This document shows positions 8,140-17,363 of a stretch of DNA of 63,921 bases, in pieces; position 1 is the stretch's first letter; each line of letters begins with the position of its first letter. A program made the position numbers and the translations under genes. Below the pieces are notes generated by a model. The model ran no database searches. It was not told where the DNA came from and worked only from the letters and a program-made list of their open reading frames with translations. The stretch covers positions 1-63,921 of the forward strand of contig CAJUFE010000024.1 of the NCBI GenBank assembly GCA_910585635.1. Reading direction: 5' to 3'. Origin of the DNA: an uncultured Lachnospiraceae bacterium (GTDB lineage Bacteria; Bacillota; Clostridia; Lachnospirales; Lachnospiraceae).

Positions 8140-9918
8140 TCAGCAACCGCTCCGCAGGATAAAGGCCTCATAGGGCCGGAGCTTCCCTGCCGGGCTCTGT
8201 CCGGAACGGTCATCCCGCTGTACACAGCTACCTTCCTTCTGCCCACAGCCGTTATCCTGCTGTCCCAAACAGCCGCCTTTCTGCTCACAGACGCCATCCA
8301 CCGGACCAGGGCAGCTATAGTTTGTCAGCAGGCACCGGGCATCTGCAAAGGTCTCCGGGACCTGGAAGGGGACCTCTCTGTCGGTGAAATTGCAGGCCAC
8401 CAGCAGCTTTTCTCCCTGGAAGCTCCTGGTGTAGACGAACAGCTCCTCACTGTCCTTTAAAAGGAGCTGATAGTCGCCGTGGACCACCACCGGGTAGCGC
8501 TTCCGCAGGGCGATCAGCTTCTGGTAATGGTGGAACACCGAATCGGGATCGGCCAATGCGGCCTTGGCATTGATCTCCTTGTAGTTAGGATTGACCGGGA
8601 TCCACGGGGTGCCGGTGGTAAAGCCGGCCTGCGCACTGTCATCCCACTGGATGGGGGTACGGGCATTGTCCCGGCTGATCGCCTTGATGCAGGGCCAGAA
8701 CACCTGGTGGGGGACGTGGCCGCTCTCACACCATTCCTTGTAGGCGTTGATGCTCTCGATGTCTCTAAAGTCTGCCGGGCTGGCGAAGGGATAGTTGGTC
8801 ATCCCCAGCTCCTCGCCCTGGTAGATGTAGGGGGTCCCCTGCATCATGTGGAGACAGGTGGCCAGCATCTTAGCCGACAGCACCCGGTACTGGGGACGGT
8901 CGTCGCCAAAACGGGATACGGCCCGGGGCTGGTCGTGGTTGTCCCAGAACAAGCTGTTCCAGGCCTTTCCCGAAAGCTCCGTCTGCCAGGTGGACAGGAT
9001 CTCCTTGAGCCTGGGGAGGGGCATCTTTTTATCGTCCCATTTCCCAAACCGGCCGGGTACGTCCACATGGGTGAACTGGAACACCATATTGAGCTCATGG
9101 CTGTCCTCCCCGGCATAGCGACAGGCCTCCTTGGGGGTCACGCCCGGGGTCTCTCCTACGGTCATCAGATCGTAGTGGGACAATACCTTTTCGTTCATCT
9201 CCTTTAAGTACGCATGGACATGGGGACCATGGATGCAGTAGGGGCTGTAGTCCCCGTAAAATCCTCCCTTCACCTCTCCGTCCGGCATCTCCTCGGTCTT
9301 GGAGATCATGCTGATCACATCCATGCGGAAGCCGTCGATCCCCTTCTCGCACCACCAGGTCATCATGTCAAAGACTTCCTTCCGTACCTGCGGGTTGTCC
9401 CAGTTTAGGTCCGGCTGCTTTTTGGAGAACAGGTGGAGGTAGTACTGCCCTCTCTCCGGATCATAGGCCCAGGCCGGACCGCCGAAGCAGGATCCCCAGT
9501 TGTTGGGCGCGGAGCCGTCAGGCTTCCCATCCCGCCAGATGTAATAGTCCCCGTAAGGCCCATCCTTGCCCTTTCGGCTCTCCACGAACCAGCGGTGCTC
9601 GTCTGATGTGTGGTTCACCACCAGGTCCATCACGATCTTCAGGCCACGGGCGTGGGCTTCCTTTAAAAGCTCCTCCAGATCCTCCATGGTCCCGAACTCC
9701 TCCATGACCGCCTGATAGTCGCTGATATCATAGCCGTTATCATCATTGGGCGACCGGTAGATCGGGGACATCCAGATCACGTCGATCCCCAGCTCCTTTA
9801 GATAGTCCAGCTTGCTGGTGATCCCCTTCAGATCCCCGATCCCGTCGCCGTTACTGTCCATGAAGCTGCGGGGGTAGATCTGATAAACGACGGCTTCCTT
9901 CCACCATGGTGTTTGCAT
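8140..9918 (-). CDS. Oligo-1,6-glucosidase / alpha-glucosidase (GH13)
   Basis: A 592-residue cytoplasmic (no signal peptide) GH13 enzyme that releases glucose from short alpha-glucosides. Catalytic nucleophile D200 is in 'DGFRMDVISM', acid/base E256 in 'MTVGETPG', and transition-state Asp D329 in 'WDNHDQPR'. The residue after the nucleophile is Val, which in this subfamily goes with alpha-1,6 (isomaltose-type) preference over maltose. Family members are usually about 560 residues; here a Gly/Gln/Cys-rich insertion of about 30 residues lies just before the C terminus ('RPYEAFILRSG'). No transporter is adjacent. Trehalose-6-phosphate hydrolase is a less likely alternative. Confidence 0.92.
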   Translation of the reverse strand: MQTPWWKEAVVYQIYPRSFMDSNGDGIGDLKGITSKLDYLKELGIDVIWMSPIYRSPNDDNGYDISDYQAVMEEFGTMEDLEELLKEAHARGLKIVMDLVVNHTSDEHRWFVESRKGKDGPYGDYYIWRDGKPDGSAPNNWGSCFGGPAWAYDPERGQYYLHLFSKKQPDLNWDNPQVRKEVFDMMTWWCEKGIDGFRMDVISMISKTEEMPDGEVKGGFYGDYSPYCIHGPHVHAYLKEMNEKVLSHYDLMTVGETPGVTPKEACRYAGEDSHELNMVFQFTHVDVPGRFGKWDDKKMPLPRLKEILSTWQTELSGKAWNSLFWDNHDQPRAVSRFGDDRPQYRVLSAKMLATCLHMMQGTPYIYQGEELGMTNYPFASPADFRDIESINAYKEWCESGHVPHQVFWPCIKAISRDNARTPIQWDDSAQAGFTTGTPWIPVNPNYKEINAKAALADPDSVFHHYQKLIALRKRYPVVVHGDYQLLLKDSEELFVYTRSFQGEKLLVACNFTDREVPFQVPETFADARCLLTNYSCPGPVDGVCEQKGGCLGQQDNGCGQKEGSCVQRDDRSGQSPAGKLRPYEAFILRSGC

Positions 9919-9948
9919 TATATTTACCTTCCTTTCTTGCTCGGTAGT

Positions 9949-10632
9949 TTACGGGCGCTCATCTTTTCCTCTACATGGCAGGTCTTGCACCTGACATAAA
10001 GGTAGATATGAAAGCTTGCTTTCATACTTTATATCTGCCGTCCTATAAACATCATAGCCTTCGTAGTGGTAGCTGGCATCCACGCCCTTCATATAAACCT
10101 CCCGGTCATGGATCTTGTCCGTCAAGGCCGCTCTCAAGAGCGTTTTGATCTCCAGGTCCCGGACAGGGCTGCGCTCCATCGCCAGCAGATAGTCCTCCTT
10201 GTCCACCTGGCTCCAGTCGATGACCTGCCGCAGTTCCTTTTTCAAGATGGCGTCCAGCCAAAGCCGGGTACTCCTGCCATTACCCTCCCGGAACGGATGC
10301 GCCACATTCATCTCCACATACTTCTCAATGATCTCGTTAAAGGTTGTCTGCGGCATCTGTCCGATATGCTCCAAAGCCGCTTGCAGATAAAGGACAGGGA
10401 CAAAACGAAAACTCCCCTTTGCGATATTCACGGTTCGGATCTGCCCCGCAAAGCCGTATATCTCACGAAACAGATACTCGTGGATCTGTGCCAGCCCACG
10501 AAAAGTCCCCACCTCAAAGGTATCCAGCAGCCCCTTTTCAAATAGCTCCAGCGCCCTTGCCTTGCTGATCCGTTCTTCCTCTCTGGCAAGTTCCGCCGAG
10601 TCGGTGAACCCCAATTTATTTTCTAACGCCAT
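9949..10632 (-). CDS. Fic family protein (AMP-transferase-like)
   Basis: A 227-residue Fic/DOC domain protein. The catalytic loop HPFREGNGR is complete at residues 112-120, and the flap-like segment 'GSFRF' precedes it, so transfer of AMP (or another phosphate-containing group) to a protein hydroxyl is expected. I do not see the inhibitory (S/T)xxxE(G/N) helix in either terminus, and no small antitoxin gene is adjacent, so regulation is unclear. AGGAGG 9 bases upstream fixes the start at 10632. It ends 30 bases before the glucosidase start, in the same orientation, so co-transcription is possible but functionally unrelated. Confidence 0.9.
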   Translation of the reverse strand: MALENKLGFTDSAELAREEERISKARALELFEKGLLDTFEVGTFRGLAQIHEYLFREIYGFAGQIRTVNIAKGSFRFVPVLYLQAALEHIGQMPQTTFNEIIEKYVEMNVAHPFREGNGRSTRLWLDAILKKELRQVIDWSQVDKEDYLLAMERSPVRDLEIKTLLRAALTDKIHDREVYMKGVDASYHYEGYDVYRTADIKYESKLSYLPLCQVQDLPCRGKDERP

Positions 10633-10752
10633 GCTGTATATCCTCCTGCACATGTTTCCTGTTACGGATATCATACCGAGATAACCGAGTCCTACCGATC
10701 GTCCGGGATGATGCCAGATCTACTCGACTCTATAGGCTCATAGACCTCATAT

Positions 10753-11158
10753 TTATCCTAGGTTGAGCTGTGCCTTTAAGGCTTCCTGCAATACCTGTGA
10801 AAAATTGATATTTCGTTCCAATGCAGCTGCATTAAGTCATGCCGGCAAGGTGACTTTCCTGCTGACCGCACGGTTTATATTTGCCAAACGGACTGACGGC
10901 ATGTAAACATCGATCAAAACCGCCCGTTCATTTTCCCTTGTTTTGATCTCCGATAGAGGAGTAGGAGGGGGGGATCTCTTCCCCATCTTCTTCCAATCCA
11001 TTTAAGACACAACCAAGAAGCTCCCGTGCTGATAAAAGAGCATCATCATCGTTCGTGCCACTGGTCGCACATTTTAAGTCAGGGAAATCAATCGCGATCT
11101 CTTTTCCAGGTTCGTAGATGAAGATGGCAGGATAAAAATAGCGTTCTGCTTGTTTCAT
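10753..11158 (-). pseudogene. hicB: Broken hicB antitoxin gene
   Basis: The N-terminal HicB part (76 codons, 'YPAIFIYEPGKEIAIDFPDL') is followed, in the +1 frame, by 'PLSEIKTRENERAVLIDVYM' and then the C-terminal DNA-binding part '...NINFSQVLQEALKAQLNLG'. The frame is lost at a run of seven G (10967-10973 on the plus strand). The conserved Trp of 'LPAWLN' is a TGA stop (10838-10840). With two independent lesions this is unlikely to be a single read error. The truncated product keeps the RNase-H-like fold that contacts HicA but lacks the DNA-binding domain. Confidence 0.88.
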
Positions 11159-11211
11159 AAAACAACCTCCTTGATCATGTGGGGCAAGAAAGGGTCAGAT
11201 GTGATCAAATT

Positions 11212-11397
11212 TTAGCCCTGCTGTTCCTCTATACGTTTTAATGTCGGAAGAGGGATATCTTTGTCAGGATGCTTTACTGTTGTGCGTCCCTTTTTGATAG
11301 GATGTTTGTATTGGTGATGACTCCCAACCACGTTAACTTCATACCATCCGTCTGCTTTTAACATGTTGATAACTTCCCGAGACAAATACCTTTTCAT
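11212..11397 (-). CDS. hicA: HicA family mRNA interferase toxin
   Basis: A 61-residue double-stranded-RNA-binding-like fold protein. The catalytic histidine is in 'GSHHQYKHP', followed by 'TTVKHPDKDIPLPTL', so the toxin reads as complete. HicA cleaves mRNA unless bound by HicB. It precedes hicB in the operon, as usual. Since hicB is broken, survival implies that the short HicB fragment still neutralises it, another HicB covers it, or hicA is silent. Confidence 0.9.
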   Translation of the reverse strand: MKRYLSREVINMLKADGWYEVNVVGSHHQYKHPIKKGRTTVKHPDKDIPLPTLKRIEEQQG

Positions 11398-11487
11398 TTG
11401 TCGTTCCCCCTGACAATACTATGATAACACATACAAAAATATCTGCCAACAAATATTTCTATATGTGCCAAATAGGATAGGCCGTTC

Positions 11488-11566
11488 GTTACTTTTCACA
11501 GATCGACCAACAGTCCGCTCCGGGAGGGACCTGTCACAACGTCACCGCGCTCTCGCCCCATCTTTT
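11488..11566 (+). repeat. Family A dispersed repeat, copy A3 (partial)
   Basis: Begins with the exact end motif GTTACTTTTCACA and carries the 'tccgctccgggagggacctg' and 'cgtcaccgcgctctcg' blocks, then ends. The second arm and right end are missing. The rest of the 11398-11810 gap shows no gene; it is AT-rich with a short dyad near 11650. Confidence 0.7.
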
Positions 11567-11810
11567 CTACGCTTACCCTTATCCTCTATCTGATCATCTG
11601 TCGATAGAAAATTTCTTATTTATTCCAGGATGCTTTTTAAAAAAAGGCTCATCGTTGTTTTCATGTCTCGATGAACCTATCCAAAGATCGCAAAAACCAT
11701 CATGATCCATACTGCACATACAGTGTCTGTCCTCTACGGTACGCTCCAGACAGTCCTTTCTATACGGTCCTTATACCGGTCATTTAGCAAGGAGTATTCG
11801 CCTACCGCTC

Positions 11811-12278
11811 CTATACCATCTGTCCGCCAAACTGTCTCAAATATCCCTGTGCCATCTCCAGGGACACGTCCAGTTTTCTCTGCAGCCTCCCCAGGATAGC
11901 ATCATCGGATAACCCAAACTCATGGCCGGTCTCGATGATCTCTTCCGCCCGGCCTTCTATCCTGGTCTCCTCAAATACAGAATGCATATCCGCCGCTCCT
12001 CTCCGCTCCAATGCACCATATTCGCTCTTGCCATCCACCGCCCCTGCGGCCGCCATGATGACAGCCCGATCCACCCGGCGTCCTCTCGTTTATCCTATGG
12101 CTCTGCCCCGGATCTCACTTGCAGAACGGCTGCTGTTCAGAAGAATCTTCAGGAGGTTGAACAGATCCACGTTATCTATATTATGCAGCGTCAGATCGTT
12201 CTTCCTTCCCTCCACCAGGAGCATCCTGTAGTCGTTCATATACTCCTTGAACCCCTCTTTGATATCCTTCCACAGTAT
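11811..12278 (-). pseudogene. Remnant of an Rpn/PD-(D/E)XK recombination-promoting nuclease
   Basis: The reading 'FKEYMNDYRMLLVEGRKNDL', then an in-frame TAA after 'RGRAIG', then 'VDRAVIMAAAGAVDGKSEYG' and 'HSVFEETRIEGRAEEIIETG', matches the C-terminal half of the Rpn (transposase_31-like) family. The N-terminal nuclease half is absent upstream of 12278. The protein is therefore 5'-truncated and interrupted. Such genes are often multicopy in Clostridia. Confidence 0.75.
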
Positions 12279-12490
12279 CTATCCCTCATTTTTTACATTA
12301 TATTCCATTTTAAACCTTCTGTCAATTAGTATTTTCATATTTTTTCCAGATCATTTCTTTAAAAAGGCTCATCCAGCACTTTCCACAAAACAATAGCCGC
12401 TTACCATAAAGTGAGCAGATCTTGAAATAGACAAAGATCATGTTCTCGATCATATGGCCCGTATGATCAAACATCTACCGACTCATCTTT

Positions 12491-13396
12491 TTATGATCCA
12501 TCTTTATTCCATATCTTCCCCAATACCGCATCCACCCACTCCGCGATCATCCGGTTCTGGCCATCCTCTCCCGCCTCTATACAGCCCAGGAAGTCATCCA
12601 CCACATACCGCAGGTTGTCCCTCTCATCGAACCTCCACTCCTGCCGCTCCCCCACCACATATCCGGCCCCGACCTTCCGGTACCCGCAAAAACGCAGCGT
12701 CACCTCATCCATCATATCGAACAGGATGCTCCCCTCCGTTCCATACACGGAGAATGTCCGGACCTTTTTAGGATGCAGCAGATCCAGCCGGAGCTCCACC
12801 CGGAGCTTACCGGCCAGCTCCATGGACACATCCCCATGGACAGTATGGTCCCCATACAGCCCATCTACCCTACAGCCTGTGACCGCCACATCCCCGAACA
12901 GATAGGGGAGTATGGAGAACAGGTGGACCCCGATCACCTCATAGATGGAGTCCCCCGGATAGAAGGCACCGAACTGCCCGATCCCTCCTCTGACCAGCCG
13001 TATCTTCCCGCACCTGCCCAGTAGCTCCCGCATCTTTTGTATGGATGGCGAGACTGTATAGATATAGTCCGTGTACAGGACCCCCCCATTCTCTGCAGCC
13101 AGCTGCTCCAGGACCTGGAACTGACCCCACCCCTTCGTGGTGGGCTTCTCACAAAAGATGTGCTTCCCTGCCATCAGCCCTCTCTCGCAGATAGCAAAAT
13201 GCGTATCGATCGGGGTACATATGAACAGGGCCTCGATCCCCTCATCCAGCAGGACCTCCTCAAGATCGTCCGTGTACAGGCCATCCGGCTGTATATCCCG
13301 GCTACATATCCTGGCCAGCCGGATCCGCGGGTCAGCATCCAGGTACCTGCGCAGGATCCTCCCCCAATAACCATATCCGATCAATGCCACCCTCAA
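12491..13396 (-). CDS. Gfo/Idh/MocA family NAD(P)-dependent oxidoreductase
   Basis: About 301 residues. An N-terminal Rossmann fold with 'VALIGYGYWG' comes first, then the family motif 'CEKPTTKG' (catalytic Lys region) near residue 90, and a C-terminal beta-sheet substrate domain. It probably oxidises or reduces a nucleotide sugar or free sugar for the polysaccharide locus. The start is taken as a TTG at 13396 that overlaps the TGA stop of the upstream GT2 gene, with AGGGGG just before it, suggesting translational coupling. A GTG at 13423 is the alternative. GC-rich codons, unlike the AT-rich genes above 15 kb. Confidence 0.85.
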   Translation of the reverse strand: MRVALIGYGYWGRILRRYLDADPRIRLARICSRDIQPDGLYTDDLEEVLLDEGIEALFICTPIDTHFAICERGLMAGKHIFCEKPTTKGWGQFQVLEQLAAENGGVLYTDYIYTVSPSIQKMRELLGRCGKIRLVRGGIGQFGAFYPGDSIYEVIGVHLFSILPYLFGDVAVTGCRVDGLYGDHTVHGDVSMELAGKLRVELRLDLLHPKKVRTFSVYGTEGSILFDMMDEVTLRFCGYRKVGAGYVVGERQEWRFDERDNLRYVVDDFLGCIEAGEDGQNRMIAEWVDAVLGKIWNKDGS

Positions 13397-14133
13397 TGTC
13401 CCTTCCCCCTCTTTTCTTGGCACAGCTCGCGGATGGACTTGAGATAGGCTACGCTCAGTCTCCCTACCTTGACCTTGGAGTCGGGATCGTCATGCCATAT
13501 CACCGGGATCTCCCTGACCTGGATCCCCTCCCACTCTGCACGGATCATCATCTCCGCGCAGAAGAACCAGCCCTTCTCATCCGAACCCACCCGGACCAGA
13601 TGCTCCGCCACATCACGCCTGTAGAACTTGAAGCCGCACATAGCGTCCGAGAACCGTACCCTGAGCAACACCTTCAGCAGGATGTTCAGCCCCCTGGAGG
13701 TGATCTCCCGGAGCAGGCTCCTCCCGTAGACCCTGGAACCCGGGAGCAGCCGGGATCCCACCACGATCCTCGCCCCCTCCTCTGTGAACAGCCTGTACAC
13801 CTGCTCCAGATGTCGGATATCCGTGGCCAGGTCCACGTCCATATACCCTACGATATCGCTCCTGTTATGCCTTATGGCTTCCCGGAAGGCCAGCCCCACG
13901 CCCCGCTCTCCCAGCTTGAGATAGGATACCTGCCCAAACTCCGCGCACAGCTCCCCTGCGATCCGCTCTGTGCCGTCCGTGGATCCGTTGTCCGCGATCG
14001 TGATGGTGTACACGCCCTCTGCCGCCGTCCCATCCAGGAACCGGACCGTCCCCTCCACCCCTGCCCGCAGGGCCTTCTCCTCGTTTAAGACAGGGATCAC
14101 CACGTTCAATGTCATCCTCTCCACCTCCATCAT
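13393..14133 (-). CDS. Glycosyltransferase family 2 (DPM1/dolichol-phosphate-mannose-synthase-like)
   Basis: A 246-residue GT-A enzyme without membrane segments. 'VVIPVLNEE' at the N terminus, 'NGSTDGT', and 'DVDLATD' (the metal-binding DxD) place it in the polyprenyl-phosphate sugar transferase group. The C-terminal 'FKFYRRD' and 'IPVIWHDDPDSKV' are typical of that group. It likely loads a sugar onto undecaprenyl phosphate. The start overlaps the stop of the upstream gene by ATGA; an ATG at 14115 with a good GGAGG is equally possible. Confidence 0.88.
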   Translation of the reverse strand: MMEVERMTLNVVIPVLNEEKALRAGVEGTVRFLDGTAAEGVYTITIADNGSTDGTERIAGELCAEFGQVSYLKLGERGVGLAFREAIRHNRSDIVGYMDVDLATDIRHLEQVYRLFTEEGARIVVGSRLLPGSRVYGRSLLREITSRGLNILLKVLLRVRFSDAMCGFKFYRRDVAEHLVRVGSDEKGWFFCAEMMIRAEWEGIQVREIPVIWHDDPDSKVKVGRLSVAYLKSIRELCQEKRGKGH

Positions 14134-15029
14134 CCGTCCATCCTCTCGATCGAGCCCACCAGATAGGCCTTCTTCTTATAGACCAGCCGTAGGATCAGGG
14201 ACAGGTACCGTATCGCCACCGTCAGGATCAGGAACACCCCGAAGAAGCCCAGCGACAGGAAGAGCATGATCGGGGTCCATCCTTCCACCGGCTTGTGGGT
14301 GCCAAGATAAGAGGCCCAGGTGTACCCTCCGATCGCCACGGTGATCGCCAGGAAGAGGAGGCTCACCACCGACGCCAGCCTCTGGACCACATCCGTGAAC
14401 AGGATCAGGGTGTCCATCGCCAGCCCGGTCCGCTCCATCTGGGCCCGCAGGCCCCGTCCATGCCCCATCCCGCCAGGATGCTCCACATATGCCCATCCCA
14501 GCCCGCTGCCCGCATAGGCCGCCTTCCTGTACACCAAGGTCCTGTTCAGGGACCGGATCCGATTGACCGCACGCCTAGAGACCATACGGAAGGTCTCCTG
14601 CCGGATCGCCGTCCCCAGCCCGCTGTACCGATTGAACAGGCTGTAGAAGAGGGCTGAACTCCCGCCCCTCCTCCCCTGTGGGACCGCGCTCACGATGTCA
14701 TACCCTTCCAATGCCTTATGGTAGACCTCCATGACCAGGGACGGGTCGAAGTCCGCCCGGACCGTATCGAACTCGAAGATGAGGTCCCCGATGGCTAGGT
14801 CCATCCCCGCATCCATGGAGAGCTCCACACCTTGGGGCATGGACATATGGATGACCGTGACAGCCTGCGCTCCCGCATCCTTTACGGACCTCTCGATCAC
14901 CTCCCGGCTGCCGTCCGTAGAGGCATCATCCACACAGATGACCTCGTACCGTCCAAAGTTAGCGTCCAATATGCCGTACAGCCCCGCAAGGAAGGGGGTC
15001 AGCCTGTATCGATCTGGACATATTTTCAA
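14130..15029 (-). CDS. Glycosyltransferase family 2 with C-terminal membrane domain, 5'-truncated
   Basis: A 299-residue ORF. It reads as a GT2/GtrB-like enzyme from 'RLTPFLAGLYGIL' onward ('VICVDDASTDGS', 'FEFDTVRADFD' as DxD region), with two hydrophobic spans near residues 215-270 as in undecaprenyl-phosphate glucosyltransferases. The first beta strand ('VSVVIPxYN'-type), expected in the first 15 residues, is missing. The frame instead begins with a few AT-rich codons from a TTG whose ribosome site is poor. The gene was cut at about 15010 and joined to an AT-rich gene, so activity is doubtful. Confidence 0.8.
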   Translation of the reverse strand: MKICPDRYRLTPFLAGLYGILDANFGRYEVICVDDASTDGSREVIERSVKDAGAQAVTVIHMSMPQGVELSMDAGMDLAIGDLIFEFDTVRADFDPSLVMEVYHKALEGYDIVSAVPQGRRGGSSALFYSLFNRYSGLGTAIRQETFRMVSRRAVNRIRSLNRTLVYRKAAYAGSGLGWAYVEHPGGMGHGRGLRAQMERTGLAMDTLILFTDVVQRLASVVSLLFLAITVAIGGYTWASYLGTHKPVEGWTPIMLFLSLGFFGVFLILTVAIRYLSLILRLVYKKKAYLVGSIERMDG

Positions 15030-16109
15030 ATATTTTTCCTAATAGATAATGGGCTGCGATACAACCTGTCATGATCAAATAAGGAACCCACAACTGAAGG
15101 TAATATGTAAGATATGTTCCTCGATTCTGTGCGATATAGATCGTAGGGATCAATATTAAAATAAGCTGCATCGCCTCATAAGGAAGGTTTTCAAACCCTC
15201 TCTTTCTTAGATCAAGCATATCTCTCCCATCTGCTATATCCAATACCGCCCATGTGATCACAGCGAGAAGGATCATATATGTAAAAATAGCATATTTATC
15301 AAACCCAAGCTTTAAAACCTGTTGTACAGAATAACCTATATCATTTGAACTAGTAGCTCCTTGCATCAAGGGTATAGATTCTGCAAAATAAAGCGGCATC
15401 AGGATCTGGACCATGATCGCGGAAACAGCCCCCAGTACTATACCGAAAACAATATATTCGACCGCTACCTTTTTTGATCTTCTTAACAAAGCAACAAACA
15501 CACCCAAAGCAGCAAATACAAAATATTGCTTTATATAAAACAAGCATATGACCAGAAATACATATAATGCGGGACGATATTTTCCCTTTTCTTCATCTAT
15601 AATGAACACATATGTCAGTACAAGAGATAATGTCATTCCCCATTGGTCAGGAAAAGCTCCCCCGCTGGCAGTATATCTCCAATAACAGAGAAAAAGATGA
15701 CCGTACCACACAAGCTTAATAAACGGTCTTTAGTCCGACGATATATACAAGCATAAAACAATATGTTTCCTATGACCTCGATCATCAAGGTCAGTATCTG
15801 ACATATCTGCAATGCACTGGACCTTCCATCAAGCATCCAGATCCAAGGGCTGATCAGCAATGGCGACAAAAAACCATACACATTTGTCACTTCTGGTATT
15901 GCGTTACAATTTAAAGACTGATAAGAATAAGGATCGATCCCTTGAGAAAATCTTTTTGCGATCGCAACCATGTTCATTTCTCGAAATTCATGGGGGTAAG
16001 TGTACATAGTCACACTATAAAACTTCATCAATATAAAATATGATAATGCTAAAAACAAGCCGCCTTCTATACTCAGTTTGATGATATCTGAGATCGTGAT
16101 CTTTTTCAT
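14959..16109 (-). pseudogene. Frameshifted GT-C-type membrane glycosyltransferase
   Basis: Two overlapping frames make one protein. Residues 1-158 (from 16109) contain 'TYPHEFREMN', an acidic loop typical of GT-C enzymes, plus several membrane spans. The second frame (to 14959) continues with 'CYWRYTASGGAFPDQWGMTL' and six or more spans. The shift is at an A5 tract (15691-15695 plus strand), before the protein completes. The last 15 codons ('SIQADPLPCG...') come from the neighbouring GT2 gene in a wrong frame, so the native C terminus is also gone. Likely inactive unless the A5 call is wrong. Confidence 0.75.
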
Positions 16110-16147
16110 CCTTTGATCATCTCCTTACCAAGTCTGATGTCACCTTC

Positions 16148-16375
16148 TTACTTATCAACTTTAATCCCTTTAATAGGACATACATTTAAACATCTTTTAC
16201 ATCTTACACACACATCCTCATCCACTTGTGGGTACTCAAATCCCTCTTCGTCTTCTTCCATACTTATCGCAGCCTTCGGACAAATAGCATAGCAGGCTGT
16301 GCAACCACAGCAATCTTCTTTGTGGAAGAATAAAACGGGAGCATGTTTTTCAGCAGATATCGTATCATCGGCCAT
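16148..16375 (-). CDS. 2[4Fe-4S] ferredoxin-like protein
   Basis: 75 residues with two cluster motifs, 'CCGCTACYAICP' and 'CVRCKRCLNVCP'. In FrhB-like proteins of polysaccharide loci this ferredoxin module is usually the N-terminal part of the same chain. Here it is a separate gene 55 bases downstream of the FrhB-like gene. It likely delivers electrons to that protein. Confidence 0.9.
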   Translation of the reverse strand: MADDTISAEKHAPVLFFHKEDCCGCTACYAICPKAAISMEEDEEGFEYPQVDEDVCVRCKRCLNVCPIKGIKVDK

Positions 16376-16430
16376 CGATATATCCTCCAGTCGTACGCTT
16401 CATAGCCCTAGATCGCTCTAGCTTATAACC

Positions 16431-17363
16431 TCAAACGATCTTTTTGACCATCCGTTTTAGTTTTCTCGCGCTTCTTTTCCATAAGGGTCCCTCTATATAT
16501 TTATTTTTTAATCTCTCAAAAGGCATTGCATCCATATCTATGAAAAAGGTATCTCTTTGAGAAGGTCTATCAACCGATATATATTCTGAAGGATTATGTT
16601 TTAAAATATCATCATAAGATACTCGCTTCCACACAAGCTTATCCTTCACGTTATCAAACAGAGCATTCCCCGCATCCGTTCTCGTGATAACAGCCGAAAC
16701 ACCTAAGCCATCGTTCATTTCTGGATCCACTTCCTCGATCCCCCAAAAATCTGCAAGCGTGATATCTGCATTTTTATTTCTTTTGGCATGACATTTATAA
16801 CAAGACGGGCGCAGACAATGATCTCTTAAAAACATTTGCATGAAAACATCATCGTCTTTTGGGACATATAACTGATCGATCCTCACTCCAAAATCTGCCC
16901 ATCCATATTCCTTATCTCTGAAAGTAACTACACCAACCTTTCCATACTTTTTTTCTTGATGAACGATATATTTCTTCCAAAGCTTCGGTGAGGGGACGCC
17001 ATGGCAGATCACATCGACACAGATCAAGTTGTTATACTCTATACCCAGAAAAGATCTTAAACCATTAACTTGACAGCCAGTGCCAGAAAATAAAACATTT
17101 TTACCTTCTATGAGATCTTCTCTAACCTGTTTAAATGTATCTCTTACTTTAGCCTGAAGGTATTTTGAACCTCTTAATCTATATATCTCACTTTTCTTTA
17201 CAACTCTATGATACTCTGCACCATAGTTATCCTCGGTCATAGCTACACCATATACTACACCATCCTGGTCCAAAATAAGATCACATAATACAGAAAAGAT
17301 CCCACCAGAGGATGATCCTAATCTTATAGGGTCATCAAAATATGCCGCATAAACATTCATCAT
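16431..17363 (-). CDS. Coenzyme F420 hydrogenase/dehydrogenase beta-subunit (FrhB) family protein
   Basis: A 310-residue FrhB-like flavin/Fe-S protein without the usual N-terminal ferredoxin domain. It has 'SSGGIFSVL' near the start, 'SGTGCQVNGLRSFL' and 'ICHGVPSPKLW' in the middle, and the Cys cluster 'CLRPSCYKCHAKRNKNADI' followed by 'LADFWG'. Members in surface-polysaccharide loci sit with pyruvyl transferases; their redox reaction is not established. It overlaps the flippase stop by ATGA (17360-17363). Confidence 0.88.
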   Translation of the reverse strand: MMNVYAAYFDDPIRLGSSSGGIFSVLCDLILDQDGVVYGVAMTEDNYGAEYHRVVKKSEIYRLRGSKYLQAKVRDTFKQVREDLIEGKNVLFSGTGCQVNGLRSFLGIEYNNLICVDVICHGVPSPKLWKKYIVHQEKKYGKVGVVTFRDKEYGWADFGVRIDQLYVPKDDDVFMQMFLRDHCLRPSCYKCHAKRNKNADITLADFWGIEEVDPEMNDGLGVSAVITRTDAGNALFDNVKDKLVWKRVSYDDILKHNPSEYISVDRPSQRDTFFIDMDAMPFERLKNKYIEGPLWKRSARKLKRMVKKIV

